DNA from: Pseudomonas sp. PB101
Lineage (GTDB): Bacteria > Pseudomonadota > Gammaproteobacteria > Pseudomonadales > Pseudomonadaceae
Length of the DNA stretch: 64,000 nucleotides
Direction of reading: 5' to 3'
NCBI RefSeq assembly: GCF_009764265.1
Contig: NZ_RWIR01000053.1
Coordinates: 62,001 to 126,000, forward strand
Below, piece by piece: positions 8,903 through 18,200 of this stretch. Position 1 is the first letter of the stretch. Each line of letters starts with the position of its first letter. Below the pieces are notes generated by a model that did not search any database, had not been told where the DNA came from, and worked only from the letters and a program-made list of their open reading frames with translations. A program made the translations under genes and the position numbers.

Positions 8903-9769
8903 ATGAAAATGACTAAGTACCTCGCCGCTCTCGTTGCCGTATTTTCCCTCTCAGTGGGGGTTGCTGATGCGCGGGGTCTGCTGGACTTTGCGCTGCCGCA
9001 CCATGCCGAGAAAAAGGAATACCACTCGAGTAGCCTGGGGGCCGACGAAGCGCTTGCACTTTATACGGCAAAGCAGCGTCAGAACTCCTTCGAGGCATGT
9101 GCTGACCAGTTTCCTGGCAATAAGCCCCTTAACCTTGCCAGCGTGCCAGTGGGCATGAAGCCGATGGCCTTGTGCTCGAACGGTTTTGCGGTCCTCTATT
9201 CCCAGACCAGTAAGACCCCGGTGGTGGTGGTGGAACGACTCTCAGCTGCACGGCTGCGGGACGCCAAGGGCGAGGAGCGCACCAACGAGTTCTTTGTTGA
9301 CCCCCGCATCCCCACCAGTGGTCGCGCCGAGTTGAGTGACTACCGTAGCCAGCAACCCGCCGTGGATAGAGGGCACCTTAGCCCGGCAGCCGATTCCGCC
9401 GACCAGCATGCCATGGCACAGTCTTTCGCGCTCTCCAATATGGTGCCGCAGGACCCTTCTTCCAACAGAAAAACGTGGAATAAGGCAGAGCAGGACACCC
9501 GCAAGTACGCGCTCCGCGCTTCGGGCAATGTGTTCGTGTTCTCCGGTCCCATTTTTGATGAAGGTCACGAGACCGTAGGGAAGAACAACGTCTGGAAGCC
9601 CACACGCCTCTTCAAGCTAGTTTATGACGAAGCGACGGGGCGCGCCTGGGCTTTCGTGTTGCCTAACGCAGAATCCCCCCTGACTCGCCCCATGGATTAC
9701 GCCACCTTCGTTAAGATGACTGGCATGCGGCTACTTGAGGGCCAACGCGTTACCGGCTCAATTTCATAG
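8903..9769 (+). CDS. DNA/RNA non-specific endonuclease carried by the element
   Basis: 288-aa exported NucA-type nuclease with a signal peptide in the first ~25 residues (KYLAALVAVFSLSVGVADA), so it acts in the periplasm or outside. The active site DRGHLSPAAD and the metal-binding block NMVPQDPSSNRKTWNKAE are complete. ATG 8903 follows GAGG. It is a full-length homologue of the chromosomal gene that the element splits, clearly diverged but colinear, and is the first gene inside the left end. At the spot where the element inserted in the target gene (CATCAA), this copy reads CACCTT, so it lacks the core. A replacement role is inferred. Confidence 0.9.
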   Translation: MKMTKYLAALVAVFSLSVGVADARGLLDFALPHHAEKKEYHSSSLGADEALALYTAKQRQNSFEACADQFPGNKPLNLASVPVGMKPMALCSNGFAVLYSQTSKTPVVVVERLSAARLRDAKGEERTNEFFVDPRIPTSGRAELSDYRSQQPAVDRGHLSPAADSADQHAMAQSFALSNMVPQDPSSNRKTWNKAEQDTRKYALRASGNVFVFSGPIFDEGHETVGKNNVWKPTRLFKLVYDEATGRAWAFVLPNAESPLTRPMDYATFVKMTGMRLLEGQRVTGSIS

Positions 9770-9796
9770 CAGGTCAAAGAGGATGCTGTCTCCCTG

Positions 9797-11179
9797 ATGA
9801 TTTATACGGAAAGGGTCCTGGTTCAGGACAAGATTCGTGCTTTCGCGCCCACGGTGCTTCTTATCGTGGGCGTTTCTCCGCTTGAGCAGCTGCTTGAGTT
9901 CTTCCGGGAGAAGCTAGTTTCCCTGTCCATGGAACGCACCTACGCCCAAGCGACGGGGCGGTTCATTGAATGGCTGTCCGTGCGCGCCCATGAGTTCACG
10001 GACACCCCCAAGCGCAGCCTGCTGTACACGGCGTTTCTCCATGACCTGCGGTTCGGCACGTACCAAGCGGGCGTCGATGCCTACGGGCTTAACTGGACAG
10101 CGACTTCACAGCAAAATGCCAAGCGCCTTACCCGAGCCTTGTTGGAGTTCAGTGATTGGCTGAATCAGCGCCATGGGGCCACGATGCTGAATCCGATTCA
10201 TCACCAAGCCTCTCCGGCGGACCAGCTTATCTTCTGGCGCAAGTGGAACAAGCAGAAGGCGGCCTCGCTCCTCGCGCATACGAAGCGTCGTACTCGGGCG
10301 GAGGAATCTTCTCACCGGGGGCGACAAGCGCGATTGCCCCGAGACCGCAATGGCTTTTTGGCAGAAGCCAAGGCCTTCCCGGCGGAGCGTCTCGATGACT
10401 TGATATGGCAAGGGTTTATCAACCCAGGCCGGAAAGCGGATACGCGCCCCTGGGTGAAGTACAACCTACGCGACATACTGATTACGCTTCTCTGTACGTA
10501 TGGAGGTTGTCGGCCTTCGGAGCCTCTGCACCTATGGGTTGATGACGTATACACCGACCCGGATGACCCCTCGATTGCGCTTGTGCTGGTCCATGAGCCC
10601 ACGGATGGGCTAGTGGATTATATCAACCCGATAACCGGCAGTAAGCGCAAGACCAATCGAGCCGATTTTCTTCAGCGTTTTTGTGGCGGCAGAAAGCCCC
10701 TCACGCAGGAAACAGGCCGCCGCCATTCCGGGTGGAAAGGGTGCTTGCTGACCCATCGGGAGCGCAAGGCCTACCAGGTGTTCTGGATTGATAAGAACGC
10801 GGGCCGCTTGTTCCTGACCCTCTGGCGCATGTATATCCAGTATGTGCGCCCGGTGACGCCGCAGGTGCCCTGGGCATTTCTGACCCGAGATGGCCAACCT
10901 CTCGGCGTCGAGGGCTTCGACGACTCTTTTAAAGCCGCAGTACGCCGAATCGGCTTGCTCCCTGCCAAATGGGCCGGCACCACGAGCCACGGCCTTCGGC
11001 ATCGCTACGGCCAATGGCTCAATGACCTGGGGCTCGGCGACAAAGAGGGGCAAGTGGCGATGCACCATCTGAACGCCAAGAGCCAGGAAGTCTATCGGCA
11101 GGTGGGCCTGGCCAAGGTGGTGGCTGCCATCGGAAAACTCACAGTGACAGCACTCCCTTCGTTTAAGGACACGGAATGA
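9797..11179 (+). CDS. gmtY: Tyrosine recombinase, GmtY-like
   Basis: 460-aa site-specific recombinase. The N-terminal half resembles a SAM-like core-binding domain (SMERTYAQATGRFIEWLSVR). The C-terminal catalytic domain has R239 in CRPSEPLHL, H398-x-x-R401 in SHGLRHRYG, His 423/424 in AMHHLNAKS, and nucleophile Tyr 433 in QEVYRQV. It is 27 bp after the endonuclease and overlaps the next gene by 4 nt (ATGA), so the trio is translationally coupled. I assign it to GmtY of Gamma-Mobile-Trio elements from size, order and partners, from memory. Tyrosine recombinase is certain; the name is less so. Confidence 0.82.
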   Translation: MIYTERVLVQDKIRAFAPTVLLIVGVSPLEQLLEFFREKLVSLSMERTYAQATGRFIEWLSVRAHEFTDTPKRSLLYTAFLHDLRFGTYQAGVDAYGLNWTATSQQNAKRLTRALLEFSDWLNQRHGATMLNPIHHQASPADQLIFWRKWNKQKAASLLAHTKRRTRAEESSHRGRQARLPRDRNGFLAEAKAFPAERLDDLIWQGFINPGRKADTRPWVKYNLRDILITLLCTYGGCRPSEPLHLWVDDVYTDPDDPSIALVLVHEPTDGLVDYINPITGSKRKTNRADFLQRFCGGRKPLTQETGRRHSGWKGCLLTHRERKAYQVFWIDKNAGRLFLTLWRMYIQYVRPVTPQVPWAFLTRDGQPLGVEGFDDSFKAAVRRIGLLPAKWAGTTSHGLRHRYGQWLNDLGLGDKEGQVAMHHLNAKSQEVYRQVGLAKVVAAIGKLTVTALPSFKDTE

Positions 11180-14100
11180 TCTCGATTTGCCATCTCGACG
11201 ACTACACCACGACGGTCAGTTCGCTAACCGGGCGCACCGTCTATGTGAACAATGATTTGAATCGATACCTAGTGAATCCGCACTGGGCCCCGGCTCCGCT
11301 GCCTGGCATTATCGAATCTTGGTTTGTCCGATTGTCTATCGTAGCGAGGGTTGGGCGCCGTCCGCCAGAATCTTTGCAGAATGCAGCTCGGGCACTTTCA
11401 CATTGCGTTACGCGTGAATCCTTTGCGGAAGCCCTCGATAACCTGCTGGTGAGCGAGCATAAACGTCATGCCGAAATTAAGCCCGCGAAATATTCCCAGC
11501 ACATCTTGGTCGAATTGCTGGTGCAGCTATGGCATGCGGGGCTCATTGCGTGGCCTGGCCGCAATCAAGAGCCGTTCAACATGCCTATCATCCATATATC
11601 AAATGCTGGATTCGGCAACGCACCCCCGGCGTATCTGACAACAATTCATTCATATTTAAGCCGCGACCTTGAAAGCAAAGACGCCAATTTTGGGGACACT
11701 GCAAAGTTTCGGTTCCTGTTGGACAACCTGCTTAGCCGGTGTGGAATCGAAGATATTGGCGACATTACTCCCGAAACCTTTCAGCTTACGGTTGAGCGCA
11801 GTCGATTGGGTAAGCTGCACTCCGTAGCGATACAGCCTGTCCTGGGCATGCTGCGTGAGCAATATCCTGATGTGGCCATCAACTGGACTCCCGACGATTT
11901 TGGCTTCTTCAAGAACAAGATGGGCCATTTGGCTCGGGACGACAACTTCAACTGGCTGCTTGCCAAAGAGCCTGAAATGGCCGATTGGGTCCGGCTGGCC
12001 ATTGAGCACCTAGAAGCGAACCCGGCCAACTTCAAGAAGCGCAAGTCGTCGGTCAACAACTTCTTGAAGCATTACCACGAACATCCGGAGTTGCCTCGAA
12101 ACCCCGCCGCTTATTTTGACATCCGCCGGAGGCCCACTGAGCTTTATGTGGTGCCTGGCAAGAAGGGCCGGCAAACCATGACGGTCCTTCATGAATTTCA
12201 CAATGAGGTGCTGTTTAAGGTCTGTGCCCAGCCCGATGATAATGAGGTCCCTATTCTGAGGCCGGGCTTTGCGAACCCCTTGCCCAAAGGCACCTATAAG
12301 AACGTGAATCAAGGGGAGACTCATCGGGAAGCCATGCCTACGCGGCTCATTAGTCTTGCCAAGCATATCCTGACCGAAAACGACTTTGCCTGGGCGAAGG
12401 AGGCTGGACGAATCAAGGATACCTTCCGGTGGCTTAACCCGGTAACGGGGCAATACGAGACCGTATGGAGCCCGGTGCGCGCGTACACGCTTCTTATCAA
12501 GCTTCTGCTGCCGGCACGGACTTATCAGGTGCGCATGCTGGACAGTGGAGAGGGCGATACCTATCGCTACGGCAAGGATGGCCTTTGGGACACGAACCTA
12601 GGGCTTCACCATCCCAAAGCCGGTGGCGAGCCCGTAGAACGCGGGGTATTCAGAAAATACAAGCGAAAAGATGGAACCGATGGCTCCGTCTTTTACTTCA
12701 ACACGAACAAGACCGGTGATGCCGACAAGGAGGTCAAGGGCTACGTGATGCCCTGGGAGAAGCATGATGCGCTGACCCTTTTGTCTGAGTTTCGGGACTG
12801 GCAGGAAAAATACAATCCCGTGAAGGGCCCCACCCCTTGGACCGACATCCTCGAGCTCAAAAAGGTCAAGCACGTGGAGGACTTGGAGAAGATGGGCGCG
12901 AATTACTTCCTGTTCCGCGACCCTGCGAACCAAACCCGGCCCGACATGCCCGTGACCGACGTGCGTATCCGAAATCTGTGGCTCAAGCTGATGGACGAGA
13001 TGGAACGCCGGCTGGCCGATGCCGGGGATACTTTGAGCAACGGGGACCCCATTCGCTTGGTGCTGACCCGGGATAAGAAAACGGGCCAACCCTCCACAGC
13101 CACCTTTGACCTCCATAGCCTTCGGGTCTCCCTTATTACGGCCATGTACGAGGAGGGCGTGCCGCCCGAGTACCTGATGAAGATTGTGGGACATGCGACG
13201 GTGCTCATGACCCTCTACTACACCAAGCTCCACGTGGAAACTTTGACGCTTCGCATGGACGAGGCGCTCCTGGAGCGGCAACGCAAATCCCAAGCTGAAA
13301 TGGCGGGATTCATCAAGTGTGCAAGCCGTCAGGAACTGGAGCAGGCGGTGGCCTACCGGCATCCCTCCGCCCTCGATGCGGCAAGCGGCGGCACAGGGGT
13401 AGGCCTATTGGTGATGGACCATGGCATTTGCCCTGTCGCGGCCAAGCGCTGCCACGAAGGCTTGGTGGTCCAAGACCTCACCAGTAATGTCACCCGCTTT
13501 CAGGCGGTGCCCGGCGGTGCATCTAATTGTGCACGGTGCCGGTTTTTCATGACAGGCCCGGCCTTCCTATTTGGACTGGAGGCCCACGTCAATGACTTGT
13601 CGTATCGGCTGAAGAAGGCATCGCTCACCTTCGAAAAAGCCCAGGAACGGTTTGATTCCTTGTCGGATGCTCACGCTGACGCCTTGAGTGGAGGCGCCCC
13701 CTTCCATAAACAACGCGAGCTGGAGATTGCAGAGACCGCCTTTGAGTCCTCTACGGCTGAGGTGGACGAAATCGCCTTAAGCCTACAAGCCGCGTATGCG
13801 CTTACCGAGCAGTGCATCCGCATTGCAGCCCAAGACAAGGGTGATGGTTTGGCCCTGGTCGTGGCGGGTGGCACTGGTCAGCTTGAAGCGGTCTTGTCGG
13901 AAGGCCATGAGTTCGAGCAGCTGAATCGAATCTGCGTTAATGCCACCCTTTACGACGGGCTGAACATCAATTGGCGGCAACCCAACCTGGAGCGCGCTCG
14001 CCTGTTTGACCGAATGCTGCGAAATTCTGGCCATGAGCCCCGGTTTTCCTTGCTGGATGACGAAGACGCCTTGCACGTGGCCAATGCCATGGGGCAATTC

Positions 14101-14262
14101 CTCTATGCTCGGCTGGAGGCCAACACAGTGCATGCCTTGGTAGATGGGCGAACGACTTTGAGCGCCGTGGGGCTGGACAAGGCTTTCGCTACCCAATTGG
14201 ACTTCATGAAGCCCAAGACCTTCGGCTTTGCGCAATCGGCAAATTTGTTGGAGCAAGTATGA
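11176..14262 (+). CDS. gmtZ: Large tyrosine recombinase/integrase, GmtZ-like
   Basis: 1028-aa protein, much longer than usual integrases. About 600 N-terminal residues precede a tyrosine-recombinase catalytic region: H647-x-x-R650 in LHSLRVSL, GH at 672-673 in VGHATVLM, and Tyr 681/682 in TLYYTKLH. A following Cys cluster (CPVAAKRC and NCARCRFF) suggests a small metal-binding domain, then a coiled-coil-like, Glu-rich stretch (FEKAQERFDS onward). It overlaps gmtY and gmtX by 4 nt. Function: second recombinase of the trio, comparable to Tn554 TnpB. Base composition appears more AT-rich than in the flanking genes at its 5' end. Confidence 0.8.
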   Translation: MISICHLDDYTTTVSSLTGRTVYVNNDLNRYLVNPHWAPAPLPGIIESWFVRLSIVARVGRRPPESLQNAARALSHCVTRESFAEALDNLLVSEHKRHAEIKPAKYSQHILVELLVQLWHAGLIAWPGRNQEPFNMPIIHISNAGFGNAPPAYLTTIHSYLSRDLESKDANFGDTAKFRFLLDNLLSRCGIEDIGDITPETFQLTVERSRLGKLHSVAIQPVLGMLREQYPDVAINWTPDDFGFFKNKMGHLARDDNFNWLLAKEPEMADWVRLAIEHLEANPANFKKRKSSVNNFLKHYHEHPELPRNPAAYFDIRRRPTELYVVPGKKGRQTMTVLHEFHNEVLFKVCAQPDDNEVPILRPGFANPLPKGTYKNVNQGETHREAMPTRLISLAKHILTENDFAWAKEAGRIKDTFRWLNPVTGQYETVWSPVRAYTLLIKLLLPARTYQVRMLDSGEGDTYRYGKDGLWDTNLGLHHPKAGGEPVERGVFRKYKRKDGTDGSVFYFNTNKTGDADKEVKGYVMPWEKHDALTLLSEFRDWQEKYNPVKGPTPWTDILELKKVKHVEDLEKMGANYFLFRDPANQTRPDMPVTDVRIRNLWLKLMDEMERRLADAGDTLSNGDPIRLVLTRDKKTGQPSTATFDLHSLRVSLITAMYEEGVPPEYLMKIVGHATVLMTLYYTKLHVETLTLRMDEALLERQRKSQAEMAGFIKCASRQELEQAVAYRHPSALDAASGGTGVGLLVMDHGICPVAAKRCHEGLVVQDLTSNVTRFQAVPGGASNCARCRFFMTGPAFLFGLEAHVNDLSYRLKKASLTFEKAQERFDSLSDAHADALSGGAPFHKQRELEIAETAFESSTAEVDEIALSLQAAYALTEQCIRIAAQDKGDGLALVVAGGTGQLEAVLSEGHEFEQLNRICVNATLYDGLNINWRQPNLERARLFDRMLRNSGHEPRFSLLDDEDALHVANAMGQFLYARLEANTVHALVDGRTTLSAVGLDKAFATQLDFMKPKTFGFAQSANLLEQV

Positions 14263-14945
14263 TGAGCAACGGCCTCCCCCTCACTGCCCCGGATATTCTG
14301 AAGGACGCGCGACAGCTATATCAGGCCCACCGGGCTGCCGCCAGCAAGTCCTCGAAGGTTGAGAACCTTGATAAAGTCTGGGAGGCGCTGAACGCGATAC
14401 GGGACGATGGCGACCGCGACTATTCGCTGGCCGAAGTGGGTCGGCGCCTGGAGTCCATCGGCGGGCCCAAGACGCAAAGCCTGCGCAATACCCAAGGCGC
14501 GTACTATCGGGAAATCATCACGGCCTTCGCCAGTGCCGTCAGCGGCTCCACCCGATATGTGGCCAAGAGCAAGTCAAACGTCGAACAGGCCCTGGAGCTG
14601 ATAACCGACCCCAGCATCCGAGCAACCCTCCGGGTCGCACTGGACGAGGCCAAGCGGCTCAAGGTGACCAACGACAACCTTCACGCGGCCTTTAAGGGGC
14701 TTCAGGTCGGAGCTTCTATTACGCCGACATCGCCCGAGGCCCCCGCTGCCTTACCCGCTCCGGTCGCGGCATCTCCCGAATTGTCGCCCCGCCTGCGAAA
14801 TGCGCTTAGCAAAGGTATTGACCCTTCCCGCTTGGCGCAACAAGGCCTCAGCATCACGGATGATGGTGGTATTCAAAATGAACATGGAGACAAGGTGTTC
14901 CCGCCTGCCTTTGTGCTTGCCATTCAAACAATTCTGCAAAACTAG
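14259..14945 (+). CDS. gmtX: Small third protein of the recombinase trio, GmtX-like
   Basis: 228-aa protein without a catalytic motif I can see. Residues ~20-120 are helical and basic (YSLAEVGRRLESIGGPKTQS suggests a DNA-binding helix-turn-helix-like segment). A helical stretch to ~150 is followed by a Pro/Ala linker (TSPEAPAALPAPVAASPELS) and a ~50-residue C-terminal domain. It starts ATGATG across the gmtZ stop and ends nine bases before the left iteron array. Position and size match GmtX and are analogous to TnpC of Tn554; an accessory role in recombination is inferred. Confidence 0.72.
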   Translation: MMSNGLPLTAPDILKDARQLYQAHRAAASKSSKVENLDKVWEALNAIRDDGDRDYSLAEVGRRLESIGGPKTQSLRNTQGAYYREIITAFASAVSGSTRYVAKSKSNVEQALELITDPSIRATLRVALDEAKRLKVTNDNLHAAFKGLQVGASITPTSPEAPAALPAPVAASPELSPRLRNALSKGIDPSRLAQQGLSITDDGGIQNEHGDKVFPPAFVLAIQTILQN

Positions 14946-14953
14946 GTGCGTAA

Positions 14954-15039
14954 TTGCACTGACTTGACCACTCATTTGCATTGCCACTGACAAGCCAATT
15001 GCATCCGTGCTGACCAACCGTTTGCATTCGACTTGATCA
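14954..15039 (+). repeat. Left iteron array (4 x 23 bp)
   Basis: Four units with TTGCA at 14954, 14976, 14999 and 15022, each followed 11-12 bp later by TGACCA or a one-base variant (14965, 14988, 15011, 15034). The same iterons appear inverted at 42697-42804. The two arrays face each other across the cargo, and both continue on the cargo side into GTGTGCTGRTCAA (read outward). Likely protein-binding sites. Confidence 0.85.
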
Positions 15040-15054
15040 GCACACACCGTACTG

Positions 15055-15090
15055 ACGACGGGCAGAGAACTGCGGATCTCTGCCCGTCGT
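15055..15090. other. Perfect 14-bp stem hairpin beside the left iterons
   Basis: ACGACGGGCAGAGA pairs exactly with TCTCTGCCCGTCGT around the 8-nt loop ACTGCGGA. It lies 16 bp past the last left iteron. There is no T-run on either side, so a rho-independent terminator is doubtful; a single-strand or protein recognition site is possible. The remaining bases to 15227 show nothing else I recognise. Confidence 0.7.
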
Positions 15091-15227
15091 GGAGGGCAGA
15101 TGTCGACCCATAGCAGCCGGAGAGCAACGGAAGAGTTCGGCCAGAAGCAGCAGGCAACGCTCACACGAGGCGTGTCTTAGCCGCGAGAACCGACCAAGCC
15201 TTGACCTCCTGAAGCGACACATCGGCC

Positions 15228-18200
15228 TCAATACTCGCTTTCCCGGAGTTCCCGCTCTACCTCCTGTTCAATGAAGTGTTCAAGCTGTTCACGATGTTCC
15301 TTTAGCCACATGCGGACGTTGTCGTTGGTTTCGATGTCGAAGTGGGCGTCCAGAGCTGCGAGCTTTTGGCGGTAATGATCGCTAGCTGGCCCGCTCCAGG
15401 CCCCAGTGAAATTGTTGGCGTGTAAGCCACGCCGAACCTGCTCAATTGCACCGTAACGCTCAAGAATTTTTCGCGCGAAGTTGGCCGGCTCATCCGGTCT
15501 AGCGATGATCGGTGGGCAACGCTCGGCAAGAAGCCCTGCGCGATGTATGGCGTCGACATCCACCCATTCAAAGACTAAGGACTCCGGTATGGCCTCAAGG
15601 GCTGACCCGTCGGCCTCACTTATCGATAGGCCACCTCGAAGCCAGCTCAACAGATGCCAAGTCCCTACATCTTTTCGTTGCATTTCTAGCCGCAGCGCAA
15701 TTGCTCTCCAGATGATGGAGGGCTTTGCCTGCGCTGCCCTAGACAGGAACTTCCACGAATCTGGGCGGTAGCCATCGGTAATGCTGTTGACATTAGCGAA
15801 ATTAGCAATGCAGCTCACCGCTAGCCTCGCCCCAGCATCGGGATTGAAGTCAAGCAGTCGGTTCGCGAGCTCCTTCCAGCGGAACTGCAGCATGGTGTTC
15901 GAATGCTCCCTCGGCGCCCCTTCAACGAACACTGCCGAACTCAACACTCGCTCGATGCGGGTCGAAAGGGCGCTGAATTCGTTGGCGTGACCTCGCAGCC
16001 GTGAATCAAGAAAATCCAGCGCTGCATCGAGCGCATTCGGGTCATCGCTCTCCAGTAGCAGATCGACAATGCTTTCAAATACATCTCGTGGCAGTTGGTT
16101 GACGATACCGCCATAGACGAATAAGCGAAAAGCCGTCGGGTCGATATCGCCTTGTTGCCCCATTGCCAGGAGGAACCTAGCTATGCGGTCGCTCATCCCC
16201 GAGCGCCAGATGAGACCAAGCGCGGAACTGCGAAGCTCAGCGTTCTCAAACAGCTTTTCGACGGTGTGTTCCCACCAGTCAATGTTCTTGACGTGACATG
16301 CGGAGAGATAGCCACCAATGAAGAAGTCGGATCGCTGTTCGCCAGCTTTGATCCATGCCGAAACAATGGAGGGCCATAATTGAAGGTCATCGGTTTGACC
16401 GAGAAGCTGCCCAAATTGGAATCCGTTCTTTGCCTTGTCCGTGATAAGCCATGCCAGCTCGGGAACCAACAACTCCGGGTTTGCTACAACGTCGGCGGCA
16501 AGCTGCATCAGCTCCGCCCCCGCTGCATCAGAGTACTCGCCCTCAGAGTCGAAGTTGTCTTCGATCAGCTTCATACCTGCATGGCGGTGAAGTTTGTTCG
16601 AGAAAGAAGACTCAGTAAGGTCAGCCCGGATAGCGTGGAGTTCAGATCTAACCGCTTCAGACAAAGCTTTGCCTTCGTAGTGAAGGGTGGCCACGATGGT
16701 CTCGATGCAATGCTCGCGCAAGCCTGGTATCACTGCGGCTCGGCGCAGAAAGACGAGGATCGTTTCGGTCAGCGGGACGATCAAGATAAGGCTTCTGACG
16801 TGGTTCAAGATCGCCGTCGCTGCCCCAGTTGCTTCTGCAGCTGGCAGGTAGTCGACAGCTTCTTCCAGTAGCCTCACATGGGCAGCATACGCGTCGTATA
16901 GCTCGCCGTAGGTCTCCGGCGTCCAGCGGTCGGGCAGACGCCTCAATCCGATCACTTCCTCGATGCAAATCCGACTCATGAATGGGTCAAGGCTTTTGCC
17001 CAAGGCCTGAACGGCAATATCCCTTCGGAACGGCACCTCGCTGTGCAGCAACTTGCGCAAGTAGTCGATCTTGTCGACGGGCGACAGTTCAGAAGCGGCA
17101 ACAGTGCCATGTCCAAGGCTAAACAGTGAGATGAACACGCCGGTCGAGTTGTTAGACCAACTCTCGTTTTCGGACTCGGCCAGCAGCAGCAAGCATTCCG
17201 TGGCTTCAAAGAACGTTTCAGCGGGGATTGTAAGTTGCTCGAGCCGGTGGACGGCGGTGCGTCGCGCATCTCCGATGAACTTACGGCGACTCTCAACTGT
17301 TTCAGAACCCAAGGCAGCAGCAAAACGGCGCAGGGCTACCTTGGGTTTAGCCTGCGCTATCGCGAAAAAAAGACTGGCGCCACTGGCGGTTTTGTAGCCC
17401 GAAAGAGACTTAAATACTCCGTCCTCTCCCATCAGACGATCCGCCCATGCTGTCGCTGCCTTTGACTCCCTGGCGAACTCAAGCATTGCATCGAAATGCT
17501 GCTGCATACGGACCTCGAGTCCCTCTCGAAGTTGCAGGACATCTACCATGTGGGCGTACTGCTCAAACCAACTCTTCCACATGGCAACGTGGAGGAGTTT
17601 CGGAGATATCAGCAGCGTTCGTGGCCCCTGTAGCACCCGTCGTTTTCGCAGCGCGAAGACAGAGAGTGACAGCCTGTGCTGAGAAAAACTCGGGTCTATA
17701 TACTTCAACGAGGCCAACACCGCAGTCTGTACCGCCGGCCCTTCTGCAGTATCCCATGCAACCTGCCGGAACAGCGCCAGCGTCCGGATCACTGCCAGCT
17801 TGTCTTGGCCCTCAGATGAATCGATGTTGTGGGGCGCACACACAATACGGTCCCAGAGTCGATCCAGGTGAGCCAGTTGCTGAGCTGGATGCTGGTCAGG
17901 GTTGTTCTGAATATATTGGCCAAGCCGGTGAGCCGCCCGAGGCGAACCCTCGCACAAGCTTGCTAACCAGCTTGCGCTGTCCAGAGGAATTCCATAGCCC
18001 AGGAAAATATCTGCGACCACAGGTTGTTCGAGTCGCGGCACATCGATGACCTGCGTGTTCACATGAGCACTGGCAGGCTCAGCCACATTGTCTGCTGTTA
18101 CGAGTAGCATCTTGATCGCCAGCTTCTTGAATAACGCCGTCAACCCTTCTGCAGTTTCTAGGTCGCATTCATCTGCGACCAAGATGATGGTGGTATTCCG

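Noticed and set aside
15055..15090. Hairpin as the terminator of the recombinase trio
   Set aside because: The stem is ideal but no T-run follows on either strand, so I list it as an unexplained structure.
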